A DNA stretch of 28,347 bases from Cytophagales bacterium. GTDB taxonomy: Bacteria; Bacteroidota; Bacteroidia; Cytophagales; Cyclobacteriaceae. The notes under the pieces are model-generated. The model ran no database searches. It saw only the letters and a list, made by a program, of their open reading frames with translations, and had not been told where the DNA came from. Position numbers and translations under genes: made by a program. Below, piece after piece: positions 16,310 to 25,070 of this stretch; the stretch's first letter is position 1, and each line of letters opens with the position of its first letter. The stretch is from the NCBI GenBank assembly GCA_027317105.1, contig DAHVFH010000161.1:1-28347 (forward strand), read 5' to 3'.

Positions 16310-16322
16310 TTTAGAGTCTAAA
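16310..16322. repeat. Palindrome in the divergent regulator promoter region
   Basis: TTTAGA (16310-16315), a single central G, then TCTAAA (16317-16322): a perfect 13-base dyad. It lies 31 bases before the regulator start and 56 bases before the TerB-like gene. It is a candidate operator for one or both genes. Confidence 0.35.
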
Positions 16323-16377
16323 GTTTTAAAATTTACGCTAATTAAATCACTTTTACAGAATATAATTTTTTAATGAA

Positions 16378-16845
16378 ATGATTTCGGTGTTTAATAGCCT
16401 TTCACAAATTGAGCAAGAGTTGGTATATAAAGCACCTATTTTGGTGTCTATCCTTATCGCGGGCGCAGATGGTGATATTGACCGCAAGGAGATTCAAGAA
16501 GGAATTGTACAGGCAAAGAAAAGACAGAAATACGGGAATTTTGAGTTGAAGGGATTTTATGAAGAAGTAGAAACAGACTTTGAAGATAAGTTAAAGATCC
16601 TTTTGCAAAGTTATCCCAGTGAAGTCGCCAAACGCAATTTGCTAATTGAGAAAGAACTTTCTCAATTGAATAGCTTACTCCCAAAACTAAAAAACGATTT
16701 TGCCCTTCAATATTATCACAGTCTTTGTGCATTAGCGTTAAAGATCGCCCAATCCTCGGGTGGCCTTTTAGGGATGAAAACAATTGGTGATGCAGAGGCG
16801 CTTTATGTGAAGTTGCCGATGATCAAAGACCCCTCAATCAATTAA
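16378..16845 (+). CDS. TerB-like helical protein of unknown role
   Basis: Soluble, all-helical protein of 155 residues. Near the start, LIAGADGDIDRKEIQ (about 26-40) has the acidic pattern (A-ADG-ID--E) seen in TerB-type tellurite-resistance domains, which may bind metal. The pattern appears only once and the rest is not clearly conserved, so I give this by similarity only. The later half has an amphipathic helix (YYHSLCALALKIAQSS) and a GLLGMKTIGDAE segment. Its stop directly abuts the ATG of the rhomboid gene with no base between. The two and holA form a tight operon. A role related to membrane protein quality control is a guess from context. Confidence 0.65.
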   Translation: MISVFNSLSQIEQELVYKAPILVSILIAGADGDIDRKEIQEGIVQAKKRQKYGNFELKGFYEEVETDFEDKLKILLQSYPSEVAKRNLLIEKELSQLNSLLPKLKNDFALQYYHSLCALALKIAQSSGGLLGMKTIGDAEALYVKLPMIKDPSIN

Positions 16846-17415
16846 ATGCCAACACGAGAAACCCAGATCTTTGGAAGTTCCGTTGTGCCCTTCCGATTGG
16901 TTTTTATTATGTGGTTTGTTTTTAGCTTCGAATTTTATTTTGGAGTTGATTTAGGATTTCTTGGAATTTACCCCCGCACCCTCCATGGTCTTCTCGGAAT
17001 CTTTTTTGCGCCAATGATCCATGGCAGCCTAGGGCATTTAGTGTCCAATACCTTCCCATTGCTTTTCCTGGGAACCTTGCTGTATTTCTTTTATGACCGG
17101 ATTGGCGGCATTGTTTTTTTTCGGTGTTACTTTATCACCAATATTTTGGTTTGGTTACTGAGCCCACGTTTATCCTACCACATCGGAGCGAGTGGATTAA
17201 TTTATGGTCTCGCGGCCTTTTTAATTTTATTTGGTATCCTTCGTCAGGATTTTTTATCACTGACGATCTCTATCGTGATCATGTTCTTTTATGGAAGCGG
17301 GATGTTGTATGGAATATTTCCTTCAGATCCTCGTATTTCGTGGGAGGCTCATTTGTTTGGTGCCTTGACAGGCGCGGTGACCGCTTTTAATTTAGCAGGA
17401 AAAAAAATTCGCTAA
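16846..17415 (+). CDS. Rhomboid family intramembrane serine protease
   Basis: Membrane protease of 189 residues that cuts helices of other membrane proteins within the bilayer. Six hydrophobic helices can be seen. Family motifs are complete: HGSLGHLVSN with H59, H64 and N68 in the second helix, the active serine S116 in GASGLIYG, and the paired histidine H169 in EAHLFGALTG. It is therefore predicted active, not an iRhom-like dead member. It has no extra soluble domains. It starts right after the TerB-like stop, and its own stop overlaps the holA start by one base (TAATG), so translation is probably coupled. Substrates cannot be predicted. Confidence 0.92.
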   Translation: MPTRETQIFGSSVVPFRLVFIMWFVFSFEFYFGVDLGFLGIYPRTLHGLLGIFFAPMIHGSLGHLVSNTFPLLFLGTLLYFFYDRIGGIVFFRCYFITNILVWLLSPRLSYHIGASGLIYGLAAFLILFGILRQDFLSLTISIVIMFFYGSGMLYGIFPSDPRISWEAHLFGALTGAVTAFNLAGKKIR

Positions 17416-18437
17416 TGGATGCTTCAGCAAAAAAGATTTTAGACAAACTCAAAACCGGGAAATATGATCCGGTTTATCTTTTGCAAGGGGAGGAAACCTA
17501 CTACATCGATTTGATTTCGGATTATATCGAACAGCATGCACTGATTGAATCCGAAAAGAGTTTCAATCAGGTGGTGGTTTACGGGAAAGATTCTCCGATG
17601 GCCTCCATACTCACCAACGCGAAACGTTTTCCGATGATGGCCGAACGCCAGGTGGTGATTGTGCGCGAAGCCCAGGACATCCCCGACTTGAACAAGGAAA
17701 CTGGCGCTAAAATGTTGCTTGATTACCTCACTAATCCGGCACCCACTACCGTGCTGGTACTCTGCCATAAAAACAAAACCTTAGACAAGCGGAAAGAATT
17801 GGGCAAGAAAGCTGATAAACTTTGCGTGTCCGCTACATTTAAAAAACCCTACGACAATCAATTGGTTGATTTTGTGGTGGCGTATGTCAAGCTAAAGAAA
17901 CAGGCTATTGATGAAGATGCAGCCCGTATTTTGGCTGAGTATGTGGGAAATGACCTGAACCGATTGGCTAACGAGGTGGATAAAGTTTTGATCAGCCATG
18001 ATCAGAAGGCAACCATCACGATCACGGAAGTGATGACCAAGGTGGGGATCAGTCGCGAGTATAATATTTTTGAACTGCAAAAAGCACTAATCAGCAAAGA
18101 CTGGTTTCAGGTCGCGAAGATTGCCACTTATTTTGAAGCGAATACCAAGAAAAATCCGGCTATCCCGATGGTCGCTTTTTTGTATTCTTTCTTTAGTAAA
18201 GTATTAGCGGCTCATGGAGTTTCCGATCGGTCTCCGCAGGGACTAACATCGGCTTTAAAGATCAGCCCCTATGCCGCCAAAGATTACGTAGCAGCCTTGC
18301 AGCGTTACCCTGCCAACAAAGCACTCGAAATAGTTTCGTTACTCAGTGCTGCTGACCTGAAACTTAAAGGTGTTAACTCTGGCAGTGAAGGGGAGGGGCA
18401 AATACTCAAAGAGCTGGTGTTTCGGATGATGGTGTAG
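17415..18437 (+). CDS. holA: DNA polymerase III delta subunit
   Basis: Delta subunit of the clamp loader, 340 residues, which opens the sliding beta clamp during replication. The opening YLLQGEETYYIDLISDYI (21-38) is the family's N-terminal pattern. It keeps the AAA+ fold but lacks a working P-loop, as expected. Central segments DYLTNPAPTTVLVL and ILAEYVGNDLNRLANEVDKV match the usual delta layout, and the C-terminal helical domain is present. The start is the ATG overlapping the rhomboid stop. Co-transcription with a protease has no known mechanistic reason. A promoter-like element follows the stop. Confidence 0.9.
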   Translation: MDASAKKILDKLKTGKYDPVYLLQGEETYYIDLISDYIEQHALIESEKSFNQVVVYGKDSPMASILTNAKRFPMMAERQVVIVREAQDIPDLNKETGAKMLLDYLTNPAPTTVLVLCHKNKTLDKRKELGKKADKLCVSATFKKPYDNQLVDFVVAYVKLKKQAIDEDAARILAEYVGNDLNRLANEVDKVLISHDQKATITITEVMTKVGISREYNIFELQKALISKDWFQVAKIATYFEANTKKNPAIPMVAFLYSFFSKVLAAHGVSDRSPQGLTSALKISPYAAKDYVAALQRYPANKALEIVSLLSAADLKLKGVNSGSEGEGQILKELVFRMMV

Positions 18438-18482
18438 CTTTTTGACTTTTTGCCGTATATTCGTTTCCCTTTTATTTTTTTG

Positions 18483-18490
18483 TACCTTTG
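18483..18490 (+). promoter_or_regulatory. Candidate -7 promoter element for the envelope gene block
   Basis: TACCTTTG is an exact TAnnTTTG match. Transcription would start near 18497, downstream of the TTG at 18488, which supports the ATG at 18599 as the real start and leaves a leader of about 100 bases. No -33 TTTG lies at the usual distance. Confidence 0.42.
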
Positions 18491-18598
18491 GGTCTATGTT
18501 TTCATGCGTTATCTTTTGAAATTTTTTGCATGGATTTATTTTTTAAACTGAAGGTCATAATAAAATCAACTTCAATAAGTTTTAACGAGAAACTTTGG

Positions 18599-21500
18599 AT
18601 GAAGAGTTTTCCGCTACTTGTTTTGTTTCTGTCCACCAGTGCGTTTGCGCAAGATGTGTTGATGCAGCAGCGGGCAGCACGTCTTTTTAAAACTGGTGAA
18701 GAGTTAATAGTTCAAAATCAATATGCGGCTGCCAGCGAAAATTTTAATGAATACCTCGCAACCTCTCCCCGGGAAGGAACGCAAAAGCAAGATGCCGAGT
18801 ATTACCGCGGTATTTGCTCCTTAAACCTTTATCATACCGATGCCGAAAAGCAACTTCAGGATTTTATTGACAACAATCCATCCAGCCCAAAAGCCGCTGT
18901 TGCCTACTCAGAGCTGGCTAATTTCTTTTACACTGAAAAAAATTACAAGAAAGCTGCGGGCTACTTTGACAAGTCAGATTTTAATGCCCTGACATCTTCG
19001 CAGCGAAGTGAAGCTCATTTTCGATGGGGTTACAGTTTGTTCAGTCAAAAGATTTTAAAAGACGCGCTTGACCAATTCAACTTTATAAAAACACAAGGTG
19101 GTCAGTACGGCCCTGCCGCCAGTTATTATGCTGGGTTTGTGGAATATAGCCAGGCTGACTATACAGATGCACTGACAGACCTAAAGCGTGCGGAATCGGC
19201 CAGATCATACGCGGCTATTGTGCCATACCTTGTAGCCAACGTATATTATAAACAAAAGGATTATGATGCGCTGATCGCCTATGCCACTTCCGTGAGCACG
19301 CGCGAGGATCTTTCTAATGCGGAGGAAATTGCCTTGTTGGCAGCCGAGGCATACTACAAGAAAGGGAACTACAAAAGTGCGCTAGCCGGCTATGATCAAT
19401 ATTTGAAGGAGAACGAAAAGACAGCCGCCAAAAGCGTTTTGCTAAGGGCAGGCTATTCTGCTTTTGTGCTGGACGAGGATGCGAAAGCATTAGACTACCT
19501 AACAAATTCCTTTGTTAAGCCCGATTCGGTAGGATCCTTTGCATCGTATTATCTCGGTCAACTTTATTTGAAAACCAACCAGAAGCCGATGGCCCTCACC
19601 GCTTTTGACATTGCGAGGAAATACAAGGGAGATACAAAATTAGAAGAAGAGGCTTCCTTTCAATTTGACAAGATTTCCTACGACTTGGGTAAAACGGATC
19701 AGGCGATCAATGGGTTTGAAAAAATATTAAAGCTTTACCCAAACAGCATCCACGCAACAGAAATAAAGGAGCTGCTTTCACAAGCCTATGTTAATGCCAA
19801 TAACTATAACAGGGCAATAGAATATATTGAATCGTTGCCTAACCGAACCCCTGCTGTTGAGCGAGCCTATCAAAAGGCGACCATGTTGAAAGGAATTGAG
19901 GTTTTCAATAACGATGATTATGCTCAAGCGATTCAGTATTTTGAAAAATCATTGCAACATGGAACAGATAAAGACTACCGCGCTGAAGCCAGCTTTTGGT
20001 GTGGTGAGGCTTACTCAGTGGATAAGCAGTACGATCTGGCGGCAAAAAAATATCTCCAAGTAGTTGAAGAAAGTAAAGATCTGCCATTGCTCTTGAAAAC
20101 AAGATATGGCTTAGGATATTGTTATTTTAATTTGAAACAATACGATCGCGCCCTTTTTAGCTTTAAAGAGTTTGTTGCCAAATCCGCCAACAACCAACCC
20201 AACCTTGCTGATGGCACACTACGATTAGCCGACTGTTATTATGTAGCCAAATCGTATGAAGATGCTTTGGTTTATTATCGAAAGGCCATAGCACTTAATA
20301 CGCCTGATAAGGATTATGGGCACTTTCAGTCTGGGATTATATATGGAATTTTACGCAAGTATCCTGAAGCCAGAACGGAACTTGGGTTGGTCATAAAGGA
20401 TTACAGCACTTCGCGTTTTGTGGATGAGGCGAGATTCCAATTGGCACAGCAGGAGTTTGAGCAAGGCCATTATGACTTAGCGGTCAACGGATATACTTCA
20501 TTAATAACGGCCAATCCCTCTTCGCGATTCACGCCCTATGCTTATGTGCGCAGGGCGGCCGCGAATTTTAACTTAAAGGAATATAATAAGACCGCACAGG
20601 ATTATATTAAAGTGATTGAAAACTATGGAGACCATCCAGTGGCTAAAGATGTATTGCTGCCTCTTCAAGAGGCATTAAACCTTTCATCGAGGTCGGGAGA
20701 GTTTGATAAATACCTGGCGCTTTACAAGAATGCGAACCCTGATGCCAAAGGTATTGAAAGGGTGGAGTTGGATGCTGCCAAGAATCTTTATTTCAATCAG
20801 AACTACGCGAATGCGATCAAAAGCTTTGAGCGCTTTGTCAGTTCGTATCCAGAAAGTCCTCAACTTACCGAAGCAAAATATTATGAAGCAGAGTCCTATT
20901 ATCGCTTGGGAGATTTCGCCAAAGCGTTGACGTTGTATTATGATCTATTGCCCGACCGAAATTTTGCGATGGCAAGCAAAGTAACTGGCCGGATAGCCGA
21001 ATTAGAATTCAATCAAGGGAATTACAAAAAATCAATAACCTCGTTCAATTCATTAGCCACCGAAGCCACTAACAAAAAAGAACAGTACAATGCATGGAGT
21101 GGTCTGATGGAGTCGTACTATTTGCTGAATGAATATGATTCTGTCGAGAAATACGCAAAAGTAATTCTGGACAAAGGAAGTGTGAATGCAGGTGCGCAGA
21201 ACAAGGCTTCACTTTTTCTTGGAAAAGCAGCGATAGGAAAAGGGGATTACGAAACCGCAAAGGATGAATTACTCAACACAATTAATGCTGCCCAAGATGA
21301 CAATGGGGCTGAAGCGAAATATCGGCTGGCCGAAATATTCTATAACACAAAAGATTACAAGCAGTGCTACCAGACGTTGCTTGGCCTAAACACCGACTTT
21401 TCATCGTACACCAAGTGGGTTGGCAAATCCTACTTGCTGATGGCTGATTATTTTTTGGCGACCGATAATTCCTTTCAAGCAAAAGCTACACTGCTGTCAC

Positions 21501-21628
21501 TCATTGATAATTTCCCATCCGCCGAAGTGAAAAGTCAAGCTTCTGAAAAGTTAAAAAAAATACAAGAGGGGGAACAGCAAAATCAACAACCTGTGAAGCG
21601 TGACACCGTGGGGAAGGATAAGAATTAA
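18599..21628 (+). CDS. Large exported tetratricopeptide repeat protein
   Basis: Exported protein of 1009 residues made almost wholly of TPR-type helical pairs. I choose the ATG at 18599 because it gives a classic signal peptide (MKSFPLLVLFLSTSAFAQ, cut after AFAQ). Starting earlier (TTG 18488 or ATG 18530) would bury that signal behind a long basic leader. Repeats recur about every 34-37 residues with hallmarks such as AAASENFNEYL, KAAGYFDKSDF, DALTDLKRAE, YAQAIQYFEKSL, YEDALVYYRKAI and YANAIKSFERFV. Many resemble the outer-membrane YbgF/BamD-type TPR. The end is Q/K-rich. It probably forms a long periplasmic scaffold. The beta-barrel gene starts five bases after the stop, which points to a direct partner. 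Confidence 0.88.
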   Translation: MKSFPLLVLFLSTSAFAQDVLMQQRAARLFKTGEELIVQNQYAAASENFNEYLATSPREGTQKQDAEYYRGICSLNLYHTDAEKQLQDFIDNNPSSPKAAVAYSELANFFYTEKNYKKAAGYFDKSDFNALTSSQRSEAHFRWGYSLFSQKILKDALDQFNFIKTQGGQYGPAASYYAGFVEYSQADYTDALTDLKRAESARSYAAIVPYLVANVYYKQKDYDALIAYATSVSTREDLSNAEEIALLAAEAYYKKGNYKSALAGYDQYLKENEKTAAKSVLLRAGYSAFVLDEDAKALDYLTNSFVKPDSVGSFASYYLGQLYLKTNQKPMALTAFDIARKYKGDTKLEEEASFQFDKISYDLGKTDQAINGFEKILKLYPNSIHATEIKELLSQAYVNANNYNRAIEYIESLPNRTPAVERAYQKATMLKGIEVFNNDDYAQAIQYFEKSLQHGTDKDYRAEASFWCGEAYSVDKQYDLAAKKYLQVVEESKDLPLLLKTRYGLGYCYFNLKQYDRALFSFKEFVAKSANNQPNLADGTLRLADCYYVAKSYEDALVYYRKAIALNTPDKDYGHFQSGIIYGILRKYPEARTELGLVIKDYSTSRFVDEARFQLAQQEFEQGHYDLAVNGYTSLITANPSSRFTPYAYVRRAAANFNLKEYNKTAQDYIKVIENYGDHPVAKDVLLPLQEALNLSSRSGEFDKYLALYKNANPDAKGIERVELDAAKNLYFNQNYANAIKSFERFVSSYPESPQLTEAKYYEAESYYRLGDFAKALTLYYDLLPDRNFAMASKVTGRIAELEFNQGNYKKSITSFNSLATEATNKKEQYNAWSGLMESYYLLNEYDSVEKYAKVILDKGSVNAGAQNKASLFLGKAAIGKGDYETAKDELLNTINAAQDDNGAEAKYRLAEIFYNTKDYKQCYQTLLGLNTDFSSYTKWVGKSYLLMADYFLATDNSFQAKATLLSLIDNFPSAEVKSQASEKLKKIQEGEQQNQQPVKRDTVGKDKN

Positions 21629-21633
21629 AAAAG

Positions 21634-23394
21634 ATGCATAAAACGCTACACGATAAAAGAAATAGGGTATCAGCGATCAGATGTCGAATGGGGGTGACAG
21701 GCTTCTTCCTTGCCGCTTTCGTTTTTATCGCTTCACCGATTTTAGGGCAAGAGGAGATGAAGAAAGCAGGGGAGGGCGAAATTGAGAAAGTGGAAATAGA
21801 AATTGTAAAAAACAGAGAGGTTACTGTGCCATCGGCAGCTCGCAATTTTGAGAAGGTGCCACCGCGAGTAAGCGAGACCATCAAACCCGAAATCACTTAC
21901 CAGTTTAAAAATCTTCCTATTCTGGTTTCTGATTATACACCCGTGCTTCGCCCTCTGCGGCTAAAACCTGAATCCATAGCAAAAATTTATGGTAATTACA
22001 TCAGTGTTGGGCTTGGTAATTATTCCTCCCCCTACGCAGAAGCATACCTTTCCAACAAAAGGAATAAGAACAAAAGCTATGGCATGAAGTTCTTTCATCG
22101 TAGCTTTATGAATGGCCCAGTCGATGGCCATAACTCAGCAAGTGGTCATACCGAATTTCGTGTGTTTGGGAAAACGATGAATGACCATGTCGCTCTTGGC
22201 GGCTTTGCCAATGTAGAAAATACAGCGACCTATTTTTACGGCTACCAACCTGGGCTTTCGATTGATCGAAATTCTATACGCCAAGATTATAACATAATAA
22301 GCGTAGGTGGTCAATTGGAAAATGCCAAACTTTCTAATTTTAAATACGATTTAAAGGCAGGGTACAGTTACCTTACCGACCATTATGCGGCAAGGGAAAA
22401 CGAGATGAACTTGAATTTTTCTAGCCAATATAAAATTGATGCTAACAGGAGAATAGTTATCAATTCAGATTATTATTTAATGGATCGAAAAGATGCCTTG
22501 GTGGCGGCTAAAGCCAGGCAGATTTTAAAAATTAAACCTGCCTATCAATTTTCTCCAATGGAGAAACTTCAATTGACGGTTGGCGTAAATGCTGTGGTAG
22601 AGAATGATACGATTGGCAAGCAAAGCGGACTTCATTTTTACCCAAATCTTGTAGCCACTTATCAACTCGCTCCTTCCATAGAAGGGTACGCAAGCCTTTC
22701 AGGTGATGTGGATAAGGTTTCGCTGCACTCCCTTTCACGCGAAAATGTCTGGGTTAACTCTAATATAAATTTATTTAACACCAATCGCACATTGGAATTT
22801 CTTGCTGGCTTGAAGGGAAAAGTAGGAGGGAAAGTTTCTTTCGGAACAGGGGTTTCTTTTGCCTCCCTAAAGAATCTTTATTATTACCAAACAGACACCG
22901 GCAAGAACCAATCGAAGTTCAATATTTTTTATGACAACGGAAGCACACAACGTACGAACCTGTTTGCTGAATTAGGCTATGCCAATGAGGTTTTGAAGTT
23001 AAATGCGCGGGGCGATTATTTTTCCTATTCTTCTGCAATCGCTGACCAAATTGCAAACCGCTATTCCCTTTTGGGTAATAATTTTGGAACTGGAGCGCTC
23101 CAACGCCCTACTTACCGGGTGGCCCTAAACTCCTCTTTTAATATTTACGACAAACTTTTACTGGGTGTTGATTTCATCGCTCAGGGAGGAATCAAAGCTC
23201 TTGATTTAGAGAGAAAAAAAATGACTCTGCTGAATCCTGCATTGGATTTGAATTTTAAAGCCAATTATTTAGTGTCGAAGCAATTTTCGCTTTTTCTTAA
23301 TTTTAATAACCTATTGTCCAGCAATTACCAGCTCTATCTGAACTACCCGGTAAGAGGATTTCAAGTATTGGGTGGAGCCAGTTGGAGTTTTTAG
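21634..23394 (+). CDS. Outer-membrane beta-barrel protein, TonB-receptor-like without plug
   Basis: Predicted outer-membrane barrel of 586 residues. A long basic n-region and hydrophobic core (about 21-37) end in SPILGQ, a signal peptide from the ATG at 21634; the ATG at 21688 would drop the positive residues. Residues 40-110 are acidic, then mixed. From about 115 on, alternating strands rich in Y, F, N, G and S follow (YGNYISVGLGNYSSPYAEAYL, SYGMKFFHRSF and so on), ending in GGASWSF with a C-terminal Phe, the usual barrel insertion signal. No plug domain or carboxypeptidase-like repeat is visible, so despite resemblance to TonB-dependent receptors it may be a simple pore or scaffold. It sits between the TPR protein and the SPOR/TonB genes. 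Confidence 0.78.
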   Translation: MHKTLHDKRNRVSAIRCRMGVTGFFLAAFVFIASPILGQEEMKKAGEGEIEKVEIEIVKNREVTVPSAARNFEKVPPRVSETIKPEITYQFKNLPILVSDYTPVLRPLRLKPESIAKIYGNYISVGLGNYSSPYAEAYLSNKRNKNKSYGMKFFHRSFMNGPVDGHNSASGHTEFRVFGKTMNDHVALGGFANVENTATYFYGYQPGLSIDRNSIRQDYNIISVGGQLENAKLSNFKYDLKAGYSYLTDHYAARENEMNLNFSSQYKIDANRRIVINSDYYLMDRKDALVAAKARQILKIKPAYQFSPMEKLQLTVGVNAVVENDTIGKQSGLHFYPNLVATYQLAPSIEGYASLSGDVDKVSLHSLSRENVWVNSNINLFNTNRTLEFLAGLKGKVGGKVSFGTGVSFASLKNLYYYQTDTGKNQSKFNIFYDNGSTQRTNLFAELGYANEVLKLNARGDYFSYSSAIADQIANRYSLLGNNFGTGALQRPTYRVALNSSFNIYDKLLLGVDFIAQGGIKALDLERKKMTLLNPALDLNFKANYLVSKQFSLFLNFNNLLSSNYQLYLNYPVRGFQVLGGASWSF

Positions 23395-23431
23395 AGTTGA
23401 TTATGTTCAAGGAAATTCCGTTATTGTTGTC

Positions 23432-23446
23432 TTAACATTAAGTTAA
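23432..23446. repeat. Small inverted repeat before the SPOR gene
   Basis: TTAAC (23432-23436) and GTTAA (23442-23446) around five bases, in the 64-base gap between the barrel and SPOR genes. It is A/T-rich and may be chance, but it lies 13 bases before the start codon. Confidence 0.22.
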
Positions 23447-23458
23447 AATACCCAAACT

Positions 23459-24157
23459 ATGGCAAAAACTAATGATGATGCTGAAAAAGAACCTCATGAG
23501 GAGGATAACTTCGGCCTTCCTGAAATTGAATATAAACCCCTAGCTCAACTTGACGAGACCTCAAAATCGGTTGAAGAACCTGCCCAAGAGGAAGCGAAGC
23601 CCTTGAACGATGGGTCAGAAGAAGATTCTGATTCTGTGGATGCGGTTTATGATGACGAAGAAGAAGGCAGCTCTAAAGCACCTGTTGTTATTGGCATTAT
23701 TATCGTTTTGGTTTTGCTTGTCGGTGGGTATATGATTTACCGATATGTGTACAAACCCAAGCAAGAAAAGGCAAGGCTTGAGCAGTTGGCCAAAGTGAAA
23801 GCTGAGGCTGACCGGAAGGCAGAAGAAGAACGCCAAGCAAAGCTTGCCGAAGAAGAACGATTAAAAAAGGAAGCTGAAGTAAAAGCCAAGCCAGTTGATG
23901 GAACAATTGAAACATTGACCCAGCGTACCGGTCATTATTTTGTCATTATTGCTAGCTCAATTGATGGTGACTTATCTATGGATCAGGCCAAAAAATTAAG
24001 TGCAAAAGGGATAAGCAGTAAAATTATTCCGCCTTTTGGTAAATGGAAATTTTATCGGCTTGGTATTGGCGATTTTGATTCGTTTGCGACCGCTCAATCT
24101 AGTGCCGATGCCTCAAAGGCTGAATATGGCGATGCGCTTTGGGTAATGAAATATTAA
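23459..24157 (+). CDS. SPOR-domain inner-membrane protein
   Basis: Membrane protein of 232 residues that should bind denuded peptidoglycan glycans, as SPOR domains do at division sites. Residues 1-70 are strongly acidic and face the cytoplasm. A single membrane helix spans about 75-97 (VVIGIIIVLVLLVGGYMIY). A charged coiled coil follows at 100-145 (repeats of EEER and KAEAD type). The SPOR domain is at 157-232 (YFVIIASS ... FYRLGIGDF ... ALWVMKY). This resembles FtsN in layout. It ends in an overlap (TAATG) with the TonB-family gene. Placement in the envelope block suggests that block is tied to peptidoglycan. Confidence 0.9.
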   Translation: MAKTNDDAEKEPHEEDNFGLPEIEYKPLAQLDETSKSVEEPAQEEAKPLNDGSEEDSDSVDAVYDDEEEGSSKAPVVIGIIIVLVLLVGGYMIYRYVYKPKQEKARLEQLAKVKAEADRKAEEERQAKLAEEERLKKEAEVKAKPVDGTIETLTQRTGHYFVIIASSIDGDLSMDQAKKLSAKGISSKIIPPFGKWKFYRLGIGDFDSFATAQSSADASKAEYGDALWVMKY

Positions 24158-25053
24158 TGAAAATGGAGCGCTGGGAGGATAATAAAAATAAAAGAATTGC
24201 ATTCCTGGTTTCCATAGGGCTTCATGCGGGTCTGTTTTTGTCTTTTTTATTTCTCATCTCCTGGCGTGCACCTTACCCGCCTGCTCCTGAATACGGGGTG
24301 GTGTTAAATTACGGTACTGATGATCAAGGTGGTGGAGATATTCAACCCGATGTTCCTGTTGGGAATGCTCAAGTAGACAACAGCAAAGAGCAGGCTAAGG
24401 TGGAGGAGAATAATCAAGTGCAGCCCGATAAAACCGCAACACAGAAAGAGGAGATAAAAGAAGAAAAATCAGAGGCTTCGCTTTCCGATGAGAACAGTCC
24501 GGTTACCGTAAAATCAGAAAAGAAGAAATTGGAAACCAAGCCCATCGAAAAAGTTGAAAAAAAAGACGAGCCAAAAAAGGAAACAAAGAAAGCGCCAGAG
24601 AATAAGCCTGTAGTAAAAAAAGAAGCTATTTATTCTGGTGACACGGGGTCGAAGAAAGGGGATAGTAACCAAAGCCAGGGTGACGATCCTGATAAAGTGG
24701 GCGATAAAGGAAGCCCAGAAGGCAAGCTTGACGCCAATGCACTTTATGGAAAAGCCGGTGGCGGAGGAGGTGGTGACGGCTTTGGTTTGGCAATGTCGGG
24801 TTGGGAATGGGCTAGCAATCCCAAAATACCTGAGCTGCCTGATAATGAAAATGGGAGAATCGTATTTGAAATTGAGTGTGATGCAAATGGTGAAATCACC
24901 AGTATTGTCACGACCGATCGGGGGCTTAGTCTCAAGGCTGAACAGATGTTAAAATCTGAAATCATGAAAAATTCGTTGATTCGAAAGACTTCAAACGGAA
25001 AGACGCCAGAGAAGTCCAAAGGACAGGTCGTTTTCGTATTAAAAACGAAATGA
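24157..25053 (+). CDS. TonB-family energy transducer
   Basis: Protein of 298 residues that would carry proton-motive force from the inner membrane to outer-membrane partners. I use the ATG at 24157, overlapping the SPOR stop by one base, instead of the TTG at 24139. The N-terminal helix (about 13-36) carries the S-x3-H pattern (SIGLH, 19-23) used by TonB and TolA to contact ExbB or TolQ. A long E/K/P-rich spacer (70-195) spans the periplasm. A glycine run (201-206) then leads to GFGLAMSGWEW and a short C-terminal domain (232-298: GRIVFEIECDANGEI ... GQVVFVLKTK). This arrangement is typical of Bacteroidota TonB proteins. No exbB or exbD gene is adjacent, so it must use a motor encoded elsewhere. 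Confidence 0.85.
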   Translation: MKMERWEDNKNKRIAFLVSIGLHAGLFLSFLFLISWRAPYPPAPEYGVVLNYGTDDQGGGDIQPDVPVGNAQVDNSKEQAKVEENNQVQPDKTATQKEEIKEEKSEASLSDENSPVTVKSEKKKLETKPIEKVEKKDEPKKETKKAPENKPVVKKEAIYSGDTGSKKGDSNQSQGDDPDKVGDKGSPEGKLDANALYGKAGGGGGGDGFGLAMSGWEWASNPKIPELPDNENGRIVFEIECDANGEITSIVTTDRGLSLKAEQMLKSEIMKNSLIRKTSNGKTPEKSKGQVVFVLKTK

Positions 25054-25070
25054 GCATCTTGCCATGAATA

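Noticed and set aside
18488..18598. Upstream extension of the TPR protein from TTG 18488 or ATG 18530
   Set aside because: It would place a basic 37- or 23-residue leader before a perfect signal peptide, and a -7 promoter element overlaps the TTG.
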